The notes under the pieces were generated by a model. That model did no database searches, was not told the DNA's origin, and saw nothing but the letters and a program-made list of their open reading frames with translations. Position numbers and translations under genes: made by a program. Positions 55,517 through 64,000 of a DNA stretch of 64,000 bases are shown here, piece after piece. The stretch's first letter is position 1, and the number at the start of each line of letters is the position of its first letter. The DNA comes from Saccopteryx bilineata (lineage: Eukaryota > Chordata > Mammalia > Chiroptera > Emballonuridae), in contig NC_089493.1 of the NCBI RefSeq assembly GCF_036850765.1, positions 14,571,632 through 14,635,631 on the forward strand, given 5' to 3'.

Positions 55517-55867
55517 TGTAGCTGGAAACGGGGAGGCAGTCAGACAGACTCCTTCATGCGCCCGACCGGGTTCCACCCAGCATGCCCACCAGGAGGCGAT
55601 GCTCTGCCCATCTGGGGCATCGCTCTGTTGCAACCAGAGCCATTCTAGCGCCTGAGGCAGAGGCCATGGAGCCATCCTCAGCGCCCGGGCCAACTTTGCT
55701 CCAATGGAGCCTTGGCTGCGGGAGGGGAAGAGAGAGACAGAGAGGAAGGAGAGGGGGAGGGGTGGAGAAGCAGATGGGCGCTTCTCCTGTGTGCCCTGGC
55801 CGGGAATCAAACCCAGGACTCCTGCACGCCAGGCTGACGCTCTACCACTGAGCAAATCGGCCAGGGC
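55482..55867 (-). mobile_element. Long tRNA-headed bat SINE, copy 10
   Basis: Reversed it starts GCCCTGGCCGATTTGCTCAG and ends with about 35 A. Perfect 17-bp duplications CTGATCCTGACCTTCTT are at 55465-55481 and 55868-55884. The long pure tail suggests a recent insertion. Confidence 0.95.
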
Positions 55868-56075
55868 CTGATCCTGACCTTCTTATGTTAACAGTGTGAC
55901 AGCCCTGAAGTGCTTCTTAGGAAAAACCAACGTGGCGGTGTGTCATTCCAAATAAAATTAAAATAATGACTCGATTTCTAAGATTACTGGACTTCTGAGA
56001 AATACTTGTTTTATTTGCGATACCTGAAATAAAAACTCTTGAAAAATAACAGAATGATGGTGTTTTACACCCTGA

Positions 56076-56081
56076 TTTATT
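56076..56081 (-). promoter_or_regulatory. Candidate distal poly(A) signal AATAAA of TTC8
   Basis: AATAAA on the minus strand about 470 bases after the stop, followed within 25-40 bases by a T-rich segment. A further AATAAA lies at 56015-56010. These are the more likely ends of the transcript. Confidence 0.45.
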
Positions 56082-56474
56082 TTAAAGCATAATATATAAG
56101 AAAATGAAGAGTCTTTCACAAAGCATTTGATAAATAGTTTAAGTACAATTTTTAGCTTTAAACAAAGTGTCTCTAATTAGAAAACATTACACACTTTTAG
56201 CTATAAAAGAGCAATTTAAAAGGCAAATTTCAGACCTCTTAAGCTACATGATAGCTAATGGCAATCTTAAGAACATTAAAAATGTGCAGTTATAAAAATT
56301 GGAGAAAATTCATGAAAATGTTTAAAAAATCTCAATAATGTAGGAGAAGACTTCATGATCTACTTACAAATGCTGAAATCCTACCTTTAATAATATTATA
56401 ACGTTATATAAACGTTTTAATTTACATTCTTGTTCAAACTCCCGTATATCATCGTCACTAACATCGAGCACAGG

Positions 56475-56480
56475 TTTATT
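56475..56480 (-). promoter_or_regulatory. Candidate proximal poly(A) signal AATAAA of TTC8
   Basis: AATAAA on the minus strand about 75 bases after the stop codon. It lies inside the small open frame that overlaps the stop, so use of this site would remove most of that frame. Confidence 0.35.
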
Positions 56481-56551
56481 ACATCTATAGAAAGGCTGTA
56501 CTTTTTCCCTTGTAAGATGCCCATCAGAGGATCTTTGTGACGTAAGAACCA

Positions 56552-56668
56552 TCAGAGCACAGCAAAGTGCTGCTTTAGCTGTTTAATTAGGTGCTGGGTG
56601 TCCACATGCTCGGGAAACGCTGCTTCCGCCTTCCGCGCCGCCGCGTAGCTCCTCTGGAGATCTCCAAT
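56552..56668 (-). CDS. TTC8: TTC8 terminal coding exon with stop codon
   Basis: The coding part of the last exon is 117 bp: 38 residues, from IGDLQRSYAAARKAEAAFPE through HVDTQHLIKQL to the final FAVL, then TGA at 56554-56552. The acceptor is a good pyrimidine tract ending TTCCTCTTACAG. It contains the second helix of the last TPR and the C-terminal capping helix that ends human TTC8, where I recall the last residues as FAML. The stop is followed directly by an overlapping ATG (TGATGG) that opens a separate 62-codon frame in the 3' UTR. Confidence 0.95.
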   Translation of the reverse strand: MGDLQRSYAAARKAEAAFPEHVDTQHLIKQLKQHFAVL

Positions 56669-57368
56669 CTGTAAGAGGAACCGGAATTAGACCCAAGAAA
56701 ACGAGCAAGGAAGTCAACACACGACGACACACTATCTGCATAGGGCACACAAAGGGCTCTGAAGGGTAAATTGCTTAAGTATGCTACTTGGGGTTTAGAA
56801 TTCATTCACCCAGATAACAATTCAACCTTGACAAATATATAAAAAAGATAAAATAACCAATTATATAAAGAAGTTCTGCTCCACGACAGCTGTCTAGTTA
56901 TAAACGTATAAACCTGTGTTTTGTTTCTGTCACTGATAGTATTATAAAAATAAAATTATATTTGTATGCTAAAAGAGCCAGCTCGATGTAGTTTAGAAAA
57001 ACCTTAGGACAACTTTTTGTAACGTGCCACAAGGATATGTTTTGATTAGGGTATTGTGTTTCACACAGAAAATTCAAGCAGGAGCTATTGTAGTTAAGAT
57101 AAAATCCCATGCTCTGGGAGGTTTTAAATGGTGCTAGCACATTAACATTGGAAAAAATATCTGGTTTTAAAAGTTTTAAAGGGTGCTCTGATTTCAATAA
57201 ACCTTGTGTGAAAGTCCAGTCCCATAGCAAAACACACACACTGTCTGACTCCATCTGAATATACCTGGAGTCACGTGTACATTTCTGAACAGAGAGAGCT
57301 TTTTAGTGTGTGCACACACACACAAATAACATGTGTATATAGTAAAAACAAGTTAATTTTCCTTTTTT

Positions 57369-57734
57369 TTTTTTTTTGTATTTTTCTGAAGTTGGAAACG
57401 GGGAGGCAGTCAGACTCCTGCATGTGCCCAACCGGGATCCACCCGGCACGCCCACCAGGGGGCGATGCTCTGTCCATCTGGGGCGTCTTTCTGTTGCAAC
57501 CAGAGCCATTCTAGCGCCTGAGGCAGAGGCCATGGAGCCATTCTCAGTGCCCGGGAAAACTTTGCTCCAATGGAGCCTGGGCTGTGGGAGGGGAAGAGAG
57601 AGACAGAGAGGAAGGAGAGGGGGAGAGGTAGAGAAGCAGATGGGCGCTTCTCCTGTGTGCCCTGGCCAGGAATTGAACCCGGGACTCCTGCACACCAGGC
57701 CGACGCTCTATCACTGAGCCAACCGGCCAGGGCC
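57369..57734 (-). mobile_element. Long tRNA-headed bat SINE, copy 11, in a TTC8 intron
   Basis: Reversed it starts GGCCCTGGCCGGTTGGCTCA. Duplications TTAATTTTCCTTTTTT and TTAAGTTTCCTTTTTT (one mismatch) are at 57353-57368 and 57735-57750. It lies in the last TTC8 intron, in the same orientation as the gene. Confidence 0.93.
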
Positions 57735-58330
57735 TTAAGTTTCCTTTTTTAAAAAACATTTCTTTTCAGCATACTATTTTCTCTAACGGAAGAATAGCCT
57801 TTTACTTTAAGTTGTATATATTAAAGTGTGATAATGTTCCTGAAAGAAAGTAATCAAGCCTTTTTTGCGGTTTCGCGCCGAGGCAGCGCAATGCAGTGGG
57901 AGACACGGGGCATCATCAGCTGTGAATCTGCACCTGTGACTCTAGACAAGTCTTTTAAGCTTTTCACACCTTGGGTTCCATTAGAATATAAGCTGGATGA
58001 GCTAGAGGTTTTTGTTTGTTTTATTCACTGCTAACATCTCTGCCTACAACGGTGCCTGGTACACAGCAGCAGCTCAATTATAAAAAATTTTATATGAAGA
58101 AATGTGTAAGGAAGGTAAGGGAAACCTACATTGCAAGGTTGTTGGCAGAATGAGCAAAGGCTTGTAGAGCACCTGGAACAGTGGCTAGCACTGAACAAAC
58201 CCTCAAAAATGACAACTTATGAATGACAGCTTAGTTTCAAAACAGAAATGAGAAGGTGGACAGCTCTATGTCCAAGCTATGGAAAATGACATATTTTTAC
58301 AATGTCTTTGGTCCATAAAGAAAAAGTTGT

Positions 58331-58712
58331 GGCCCTGGTGGTTGGCTCAGTGGTAGAGCATCTGCCCGGCATGTAGATGTCCCGGGGTTTGATTCCCGGC
58401 CAGGGCACACAGGAGAAGCACCCATCTGCTTCTCCACCCCTCCCCCTCTCCTTCCTTTCTGTCTCTCTCTTCCCCTCCCGCAGCCAAAGCTCCACTGGAG
58501 CAAAATTTGCCCGGGCACTGGGGATGGCTCTGTGGCCTCTGCCTCAGGCGCTAGAATGGCTCCAGTTGCAGCCAAGCAATGCCCCAGAGGGGCCGAGCAT
58601 CGCCCCCTGGTGGGCATGCCGGGTGGATCCTGGTCAGGCGCATGCAGGAGTCTGTCTGTCTGCCTCCCTGCTTCTCACTTCAGAAAAATACAAAAAAGAA
58701 AAGAAAAGAAAA
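58331..58712 (+). mobile_element. Long tRNA-headed bat SINE, copy 12, in a TTC8 intron
   Basis: Starts GGCCCTGGTGGTTGGCTCAG, antisense to TTC8, in the same last intron as copy 11 and on the other strand. Flanks show a weak duplication AAAAAGTTG / AAAAAGAGTTG. Confidence 0.9.
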
Positions 58713-59345
58713 AAAGAGTTGCTACATCAGCAAATGTGTTTAGCCATTTCCTTATCTTCAAAACTCTCCTTCCATGTTACAGGGAGGTTTCCAAGCAAAA
58801 GTTAGTTTTTAGATGTCTTTTGTTTTCTTATTGTTATTAAAAATGGTGCAGGATTCCTCTTGGCTCTTGGATACTGATTGACTTGAAATGGCATTCATCG
58901 TTGCATTTCCCCATATTGTCCATCGCTAAGACAGCTTTCACTAATACCCCTCATTCTATAGCAGTCCTGCTGGAGACCCGGTGGCTGGAGGGTCTACAAA
59001 TAACACACAGGGTTCCCCTGCTCCAAAAGCCAACTACTAACTCCTTCCCAGACCAGGACTTACTTAACAATTATATTTGATTTTTTATGACTAAATGTCA
59101 TATTTTAAAACATAAAACAATTCTTCTGTAATCAATAATGGTCAATATTCAGTGATAAAGTTCTTCAAAGTTTATTAAATTATCCCTTAAGGGGGAGACA
59201 TAGGTGTACATAATAATTGTTTGAAAAATCATTTCTTTCAGGAAGTACGGTTAGAACTTCCTTATCGATCTCTGCTTCTTTGTAAAAGCGAAAAAGAGAA
59301 AAAAAGAAACAGATAAGGCGGTCAATTACTAAAGAAAGAGAATAC

Positions 59346-59429
59346 CTGCTCAGAGATTGTCGCGAAATTGAAATGCGGCTCATACATGTGGGGTGCTAAA
59401 GATGACGCGGTCTGTAACAGCGCTCTGGC
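59346..59429 (-). CDS. TTC8: TTC8 coding exon, second from the end
   Basis: This 84-bp, phase 0-0 exon encodes 28 residues, ARALLQTASSLAPHMY followed by EPHFNFATISEQ. It closes the TPR started in the previous exon (helix B, ARALLQTASSL) and opens the last one (MYEPHFNFATI). The acceptor is TTTCTCCACACAG and the donor CAG|GTATTC. The end reads ISEQ, where I recall human TTC8 having ISDK, a conservative difference at the junction. It is too short to stand out as an open frame and was found by following the protein from its neighbours. Confidence 0.93.
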
Positions 59430-59814
59430 CTGTGTGGAGAAAGGGAAACCGGGGTCCGTGAGCATGTATCAGCGCCAGGCTTGCGATTTGTTTTTTTGTA
59501 AAAGAATCCTTTACCCAGGACAGGACCTTAATAAACATGACCCTGTGATAAAGACGACATTTGTCATGAAATACAGTTTACTGACATATAACTAATGATC
59601 ATACTTATAGCTTGCCAAAACTAGATTAATAAGAAAATGTTTCAAAATATGGAGAAAATAAGAGAATTGAAAACTTAGAGTAAATTTAGTTATTTGACAA
59701 CCACTGACCCCTGTAAAGTTGTATTTCAATATGACAACTCAAAATATACTCTCTCAATGCTAAAAAAGAAAAGAAAAGTCTGGTTCTTCTAGTTTTTGTT
59801 GCTGTTGACTGATT

Positions 59815-60200
59815 TAGTGGGCTTCCGGGGACAGCACAAACCACCAGAAACCACGGTAAATTTCAAAGCCCGAGTTCAATACTGGATGACAGTGAGCCAG
59901 CATTTATTATACTGCTGACCTGAAAACGACAACCGAATGCGACTGAAAATGACAAGCTTCCCAGTCTCTCAAGAATACGAAGAACAAAACCCACATCGAT
60001 TTGTTTATCCCCTGCAAGCTCGGGGGACCACACGCTGCAGGAACCCCGGGGAAACACGAGATGCTCGTACGTCCAGCATGAAGACCACCACTCAGCATTC
60101 AAGCTGCTGAACCCCCTCCAGCTTGTAGCTAAACCCAAAAGCTCTATCCGTGACCCTGAGGACAAATTCCTGTATAAAAAAAATAAAATGAAATTTCTTA
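59815..60200. other. CpG-containing block in a TTC8 intron, origin unknown
   Basis: About 15 CpG lie in 360 bp (for example AACGACAACCGAATGCGACT and TCGTACGTCC), against very few around it. On the plus strand the block ends in TATAAAAAAAATAAAATG, and AAATTTC occurs on both sides (59861 and 60191). This could be a small insertion with an A-rich tail; no family or gene recognised. Confidence 0.35.
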
Positions 60201-60559
60201 CGGAATGGGGCACATTAATTTTTTATGTTTTCTGATTAACTATTTTCTTTTTAAAATTGAGGTAGAATTAATAATAAAATGGGGCCGGAATCCCGAAACC
60301 TCTCTCCAAACATTTCAAGTCAGCTGAGCACTGGAGGAACTCTGACAGATGAGGGGAGGAGGAAATCACCAACGCGGGGACAGAGGCCGCCGCCAAAAGC
60401 GCCTGCTTCATAGGGACGGAGGGACAGTTCCAAGACTGAACAAGCTCTCACTTTAGAGTAATTTTTCTTTGCAAAATACAAATCCATCTTATTTACTCGG
60501 GGGGACTTTATGAAAGAGAGGCAGCGTGCAATGTTTCTTTCCTTGTTTCGTTCCAAGTT

Positions 60560-60880
60560 TATCACTGTGCTTAGGAGACCAGGGGGTGTGCTGCTCACTA
60601 GGTCTGCGACCTTGGGGAGTTCCCGCCTTGGGTCTCTGTTTCTTCATCTCTCAAGTTTGGGATGTCATACTCTCTACCCTGATCACCACTAGTACTGTGT
60701 ATTTAGCATTTGAAATTTTGCTGGAATTTACTGAGCAGCCACCATGTGCTCAGAGCATGCTTCTGCTATGCCGAGCACTCCACATGTGTGATCTGCTAAC
60801 CCTACAAAACCCGTCCGGGCACTGTTACTGCCCTGTGTTAGACAGCATCCCTCCACTCCACAAACAGAGGCTGAGCGTCG
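60560..60880. repeat. Two MIR remnants in a TTC8 intron
   Basis: TCTGCGACCTTGGGGAGTTC and GGGTCTCTGTTTCTTCATCT at 60600-60655 mark a sense MIR; TTTACTGAGCAGCCACCATG to GTTAGACAGCATCC at 60725-60855 looks like the reverse orientation. Confidence 0.5.
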
Positions 60881-61224
60881 GCTGGGCACTGGCTTTGATG
60901 CTGAAAGTATAGCAGGTACAAGACAGAGAAGGTGCCTACTTTTACCCACCTGACATTCTGCATATAAACATGAAGATATCTGATTAAATAAAAAGCACTG
61001 TGAAGAGAATAACAGTAGATGTCACAGTGCCTGAGGGCTCCTTTCCACTGACATCTGTGACGGCCTTCCTAAGCAGGTGGCCATTAAGTGAAGATCTCAG
61101 TGACAGAAAGAAATGTCATTGCAGGACCTGAAAGAACTTTCCAAAGGCCCTAGAGTCAGGACGGTCACTGCAGATTTGTAGAACAGCAAGGCAGCTAACG
61201 TGTCCGGAGTCAGTCTGAAGTCCT

Positions 61225-61648
61225 CCCCATCCACAGGGGATGTGCTCCAAGACCCCCCCCAGCCCTATATATTGTTTTTTCCTATACATACATACCTATG
61301 ATAAAGTGTAATTTATAATTAGGTACCCTAAGACATTAACAATAATAGTAAAATAGAACAATTATGACAATATACTATAATAGAGATTATATAAATGCGG
61401 CCTCTCTCTTTGGTGAGCCATCTGATGACCGAGACAGCTGTGAGTGAGTAGCGGGCAGGCCGGACGCCGGACTGAGGCATGATTCACGTCGCTGGCAGGA
61501 TGGAGTGGGATGGCACGGACTTCATCATGCTATTCGGGATGGCGCACTATGTAACCTCATGAATTATTTATTTCTGGAATTTTCCAGTTCATATTTTAAG
61601 AGTAACTGAAACCGAGGATGGTGAAACCGTGGGTAACGGGGGACCAGG
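61225..61648. mobile_element. Tigger/pogo-like DNA transposon remnant in a TTC8 intron
   Basis: The left end CCTCCCCATCCACAGGGGAT and the right end GTGAAACCGTGGGTAACGGG (reversed CCCGTTACCCACGGTTTCAC) resemble Tigger-type termini ('..ccgcggtttcagttacccgcgg'). Between them lie an AT-rich part and TGGAATTTTCCAGTTCATAT. No transposase frame remains. Confidence 0.55.
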
Positions 61649-61689
61649 AAGTGGCAGAGGAGTACTGTGGCGGGGACCCAGAGGCCACA

Positions 61690-62085
61690 TTACAGGGGCC
61701 CTTGTGGGCCAAGGTCTGAGGTTGAGATTCTACTCCAAGTGAGAAGAGAAAGCTTTTGGAAGATGCTGAGCAGAGTAGTGATAAAATAGATGTATTTTTA
61801 AATCCGTGCAGCTGTTCTGCGGGGGCGCGGGGGTGTTACAGGCACACTGCCTTGCTGCTGTCAGTGCAAGCACAAGGCCAGCTAGGAGGCTTGTGGCCGT
61901 CCAGGCAAGAGGTGAGCGCATTTTGGAGAAAGGTGGTGCAGGGCGGGAAGTGCCGGGTTCAGGACGGGGCGTGGAGGCAGACTTGTCAAGGGCTTCCCGA
62001 TGACAGGGACTGGGGTGGCAGGAGAAACGGTCGGAGGGAAAAAGGTTTCCAGGGTGGCTCCTAGGATCAGGCTGGAGCAGCCAGA
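61690..62085. repeat. Ancient mammalian repeat, unassigned, in a TTC8 intron
   Basis: CCTTGTGGGCCAAGGTCTGA, GGTTGAGATTCTACTCCAAG and GGCTGGAGCAGCCAGATGGC recall the family also seen at 14670-15170. The 160-codon minus-strand frame here is not an exon. Confidence 0.35.
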
Positions 62086-62185
62086 TGGCAGGCACTAGGA
62101 TATGAATGGAGCAACATCTCTCCGAGATGTTGAGGATGGGGAGATGCAGATTTGTCCTCATAAAATCCAGTGCGCCACCAGGATA

Positions 62186-62290
62186 CAGGTTAAGTAACCT
62201 GTGCAAGGTCACATCACTAATGTGTGACGGGGCTGGGACTCGCCCCAGGCCGGCCAGGCTCTGGAGCTCACGTTAAGCCATAGCATGCAA
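62186..62290 (-). repeat. MIR SINE remnant next to a TTC8 exon
   Basis: GGTTAAGTAACCTGTGCAAG GTCACATCAC, then GGGGCTGGGACTCGCCCCAG and CTCACGTTAAGCCATAGC is MIR on the minus strand, ending 66 bp from the exon donor. Confidence 0.65.
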
Positions 62291-62355
62291 AGGTGCCGCA
62301 CAGGACAGCTCTCCTCGGAAGGAAGCAGGCTGTCCGCTGTGACGCGCTCACCGAC

Positions 62356-62478
62356 CTGCTCGACGTGGCCCTTGCGCATCTCCAGCACGGCCAGGTTGTT
62401 GTAGGCCTCGGCGTGGTGGTTGTTGTGGACCAGGGCCAGCCGGAAGCACTGGTGGGCCAAGCTCATATCGCCTATTCC
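62356..62478 (-). CDS. TTC8: TTC8 coding exon, third from the end (TPR repeat)
   Basis: This 123-bp, phase 0-0 exon encodes 41 residues from GIGDMSLAHQCFRLA to LEMRKGHVEQ. It completes one TPR and carries the first helix of the next (AEAYNNLAVLEMRKG). The acceptor is strong (GCCTTGCTTTGCAG). The donor is odd: the frame requires a cut at GAGCAG|GTCGGT, with C at +3, while a better-looking GTGAGC lies four bases downstream. Using that second site would add four bases and break the frame of the next exon. The neighbouring exon is 310 bp upstream and the next is 2926 bp downstream. Recognition as TTC8 rests on the near identity of the peptide to the human protein as I remember it. Confidence 0.95.
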
Positions 62479-62788
62479 CTGCAAAGCAAGGCATGTCTCC
62501 ACACACACAGCCCCCGCGTCCCCCGCTGTCTCCTCCCACCTGTCTTCCTACAAGTCTCCTCTGCGACCGGAGAAAAAGCAACAAACGCCAGTCACAGGAG
62601 TCACGTGTGAGTTGTATGCCAGAGGATATATAACCTGGGAATATAACATGAGCTAGGGTGACTCTTAGAAATCTCTAAACTGCTACAGAAGGCTGCTACC
62701 AAAGCTGGATTTACAGTACTCGCAAATGTCTTCCCACTAACCTGTGCTACCTTTTCCATGACAGAATCCACACTGGAGGACGACATAC

Positions 62789-62963
62789 CACAGCCAGGTG
62801 TCCCACGTTGTACCAGACGTCGGCGGCCTCCTCCTCGTTCTCGGCCAGGGAAAGGGCGCGCTCGAACGAGGTCAGGGTCAGGTCGTACTGCTGCGCGTAG
62901 AAGCAGCACAGCCCCAGGTTGTTGAAGAGCTGGCAGTTGTAGACCCCCATCTGCAGGAGTCGC
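62789..62963 (-). CDS. TTC8: TTC8 coding exon, fourth from the end (TPR repeat)
   Basis: This 175-bp exon begins with one base that completes a split arginine codon and then encodes 58 residues, from RLLQMGVYNC to WYNVGHLAV. The acceptor is a pyrimidine-rich tract ending TTTCCACAAG; the donor is GTG|GTATGT, leaving phase 0. It holds one full TPR hairpin (LFNNLGLCCFYAQQYD followed by LTLTSFERALSLAENEEEAA) and the first helix of the next (ADVWYNVGHLAV), with the small and aromatic residues usual for TPR positions. The sequence is nearly the same as human TTC8 as I remember it, with conservative changes such as NV for NL in YNxGH. The exon is GC-rich compared with the surrounding intron. The upstream exon that supplies the first two bases of the split codon is outside the window. 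Confidence 0.95.
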
Positions 62964-63068
62964 CTTGTGGAAAGAGCACGCAGATTTCACTGTCAGACCA
63001 ACTTTGTAAATATTTACACACATATTTTTTATGAACTTAGAAAAGAATTTATGGTATTTTATAATTTT

Positions 63069-63392
63069 TTATTTTTTACAGAGACAGAGAGAGAGTCAGA
63101 GAGAGGGATAGATAGGGACTGACAAGAACAGAGAGAGATGAGAAGCATCAATCATCAGTTTTTCATTGCGACACCTTAGTTGTTCATTGATTGCTCTCAT
63201 ATGTGCCTTGACTGTAGGCCTTCAGCAGACCAAGTGACCCCTTGCTCAAGCCAGCGACCCTGGGTCCAAGCTGGTGAGCTTTGCTCAAACCAGATGAGCC
63301 TGCGCTCAAGCTGGTGACCTTGGGGTCTCAAATCCGGGGCCTCCACATCCTAGTCTGATGCTCTATCCACTACGCCATCGCCTGGTCAGGCA
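63069..63392 (-). mobile_element. Second bat SINE family (GCCTGACCAGG head), copy 4, in a TTC8 intron
   Basis: Reversed it starts GCCTGACCAGGCGATGGCGT with the B box decayed to GGATTTGAGACC. Perfect 15-bp duplications GTATTTTATAATTTT are at 63054-63068 and 63393-63407. It is in the same orientation as TTC8. Confidence 0.92.
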
Positions 63393-63407
63393 GTATTTTA
63401 TAATTTT

Positions 63408-64000
63408 AACACTCAACCAAATATAAAGTACTGCAGCCAATGAAAAAAAATGTTAAGGCAAAATACAAGAGTATGTCTATTTTAATAGTGCTATGCTAGT
63501 TATGGGAAATGCGTCCAAGGGAAGGTCAGAAACAACTTATGGGAGATTTTCTTCACCAAAAGCTTTGTTAGAAAATCAGAATAAAAACCCACACATTTTT
63601 GCTTCATAAAGCTTTTGTGCCCATAAGTAAACTCCTTAAGACCTGAACTAATTTGAGGACCGTGTTTGGTATTTACCTCCAGCTTTTCCGCTGAGTTGGA
63701 TCCTGTTTTTGGTTCTAAGTATAATGTGGTTTAACTGCATCCACTGACCCCTGTGGGCAGCCACTGAGGACCAAGCCCATCTGTGGGTCCGTGTCACCCA
63801 CTCAGCGTTCACGCTCCAGCTCAGGAAGCCCCTTTGCTTCTACACATCATTAATCCCAAAGGACAGAGGACAAGAAAGTTCAAATAAGCAATTGAAATCC
63901 GCCCGGCCGCCCTGAGGAACTCATGACCCACTTTGGGGGCCGGGGGTAGAGCCAGCTGCACGTGACAAGACAGCACTTAGAGTGTCACGTTCTATGTTTC
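63408..64000. other. TTC8 intron, no further exon seen
   Basis: I looked for the exon encoding the residues before RLLQMG and did not find it. A donor-like GGAG|GTAAAT on the minus strand at about 63670 follows sequence that does not match TTC8. Confidence 0.55.

Larger units (their letters stand above)
56010..56551 (-). other. TTC8: TTC8 3' untranslated region (inferred)
   Basis: The sequence after the TTC8 stop is AT-rich and carries three AATAAA hexamers on the minus strand, at 56480-56475, 56081-56076 and 56015-56010. The first lies about 75 bases past the stop and would give a very short UTR; the second is followed by a T-rich stretch (TGTTATTTTTC) that could serve as the downstream element. 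No repeat is seen between 55885 and 56551. Which signal is used cannot be decided without transcript reads. Confidence 0.6.
56010..64000 (-). other. TTC8: TTC8 (BBS8) gene, 3' part, running off the right edge
   Basis: This is the 3' end of TTC8, a tetratricopeptide-repeat subunit of the BBSome, the coat complex that moves membrane proteins in and out of primary cilia; loss in humans causes Bardet-Biedl syndrome type 8. Four exons on the minus strand splice in frame (GT-AG borders throughout) into 165 C-terminal residues that I recognise as TTC8, for example LFNNLGLCCFYAQQYD, AEAYNNLAVLEMRKGHVEQ and HVDTQHLIKQL. The human protein is a little over 500 residues, so about two thirds of the coding region lies beyond base 64000. 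Introns inside the window are 310, 2926 and 2677 bp. No further exon was found between 62964 and 64000. The left limit is the most distal AATAAA candidate. The residues shown make about four TPR units, so this is the end of the TPR superhelix. Identity is certain in practice; the exact transcript end is inferred. Confidence 0.96.

Noticed and set aside
1..56000. FOXN3 or another neighbouring gene
   Set aside because: FOXN3 is the expected next gene in other mammals, but no forkhead or other exon was found in the window.
61730..62212. A 160-codon minus-strand frame inside TTC8
   Set aside because: It lies in the intron between two recognised exons, over an old repeat, and does not fit the TTC8 protein.
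62601..63023. A 140-codon minus-strand frame over a TTC8 exon
   Set aside because: It is a shifted-frame shadow of the exon at 62789-62963; the true frame gives the TPR peptide.
63660..63720. An upstream TTC8 exon ending at GGAG|GTAAAT
   Set aside because: The donor looks good, but the preceding codons do not match the TTC8 residues expected before RLLQMG, and phase and acceptor are not convincing.

Overview
The window is mammalian nuclear DNA, most likely from a bat. Twelve copies of a long tRNA-headed SINE of about 360-400 bp carry the head GCCCTGGCCGGTTGGCTCAG and the tail CAGCTTCAGAAAAATACAAA. Five copies of two other tRNA-headed SINEs (heads GCCTGACCAGG and GCCTGACCTGTGG) are interspersed with them. 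From memory this combination fits horseshoe bats and their relatives (Rhin-1-like and VES-like SINEs); no search was run. Old mammalian repeats (MIR, L2, L1, MaLR-type LTRs, MER5-like hAT and Tigger-like fragments) fill much of the rest.

The only protein-coding gene I can support is the 3' end of TTC8 (BBS8, a TPR subunit of the BBSome), on the minus strand at the right end. Four coding exons (62963-62789, 62478-62356, 59429-59346, 56668-56552) splice in frame to the last 165 residues and the stop codon. The 5' exons lie beyond base 64000. The 3' UTR runs leftward to one of three AATAAA signals between 56480 and 56010. Everything left of about 56 kb looks intergenic. In other mammals, as I recall, the region past the TTC8 3' end is a long desert before FOXN3, and no FOXN3 exon is seen here.

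Layout: 1-9.5 kb is intergenic, with a (GAT/GGT)n tract, a 5'-truncated L1, a 204-bp palindromic MITE, a half-tRNA retrocopy and one SINE. From 9.5 to 20.3 kb there are three separate tandem arrays: 71 bp x3, 56 bp x14 and 57 bp x62. The 56-bp array grew inside a MIR SINE and the 57-bp array inside a MaLR-type LTR. From 20.5 to 56 kb the sequence is intergenic, with SINEs, LTR fragments, L2, L1, a second MITE copy with a SINE inside it, and a MIR/SINE/hAT nested insertion. From 56 to 64 kb lies TTC8.

The very long open frames of the window (up to 1039 codons, 16.7-19.8 kb) come from a 57-bp period, which is exactly 19 codons, and are not genes. The most interesting items are the two minisatellites born inside identifiable transposable elements, a 5' tRNA-Arg(CCT) half with perfect 13-bp target duplications, the antiparallel MITE pair, and two hAT insertions with precise 8-bp duplications that both end in CTAGGA.
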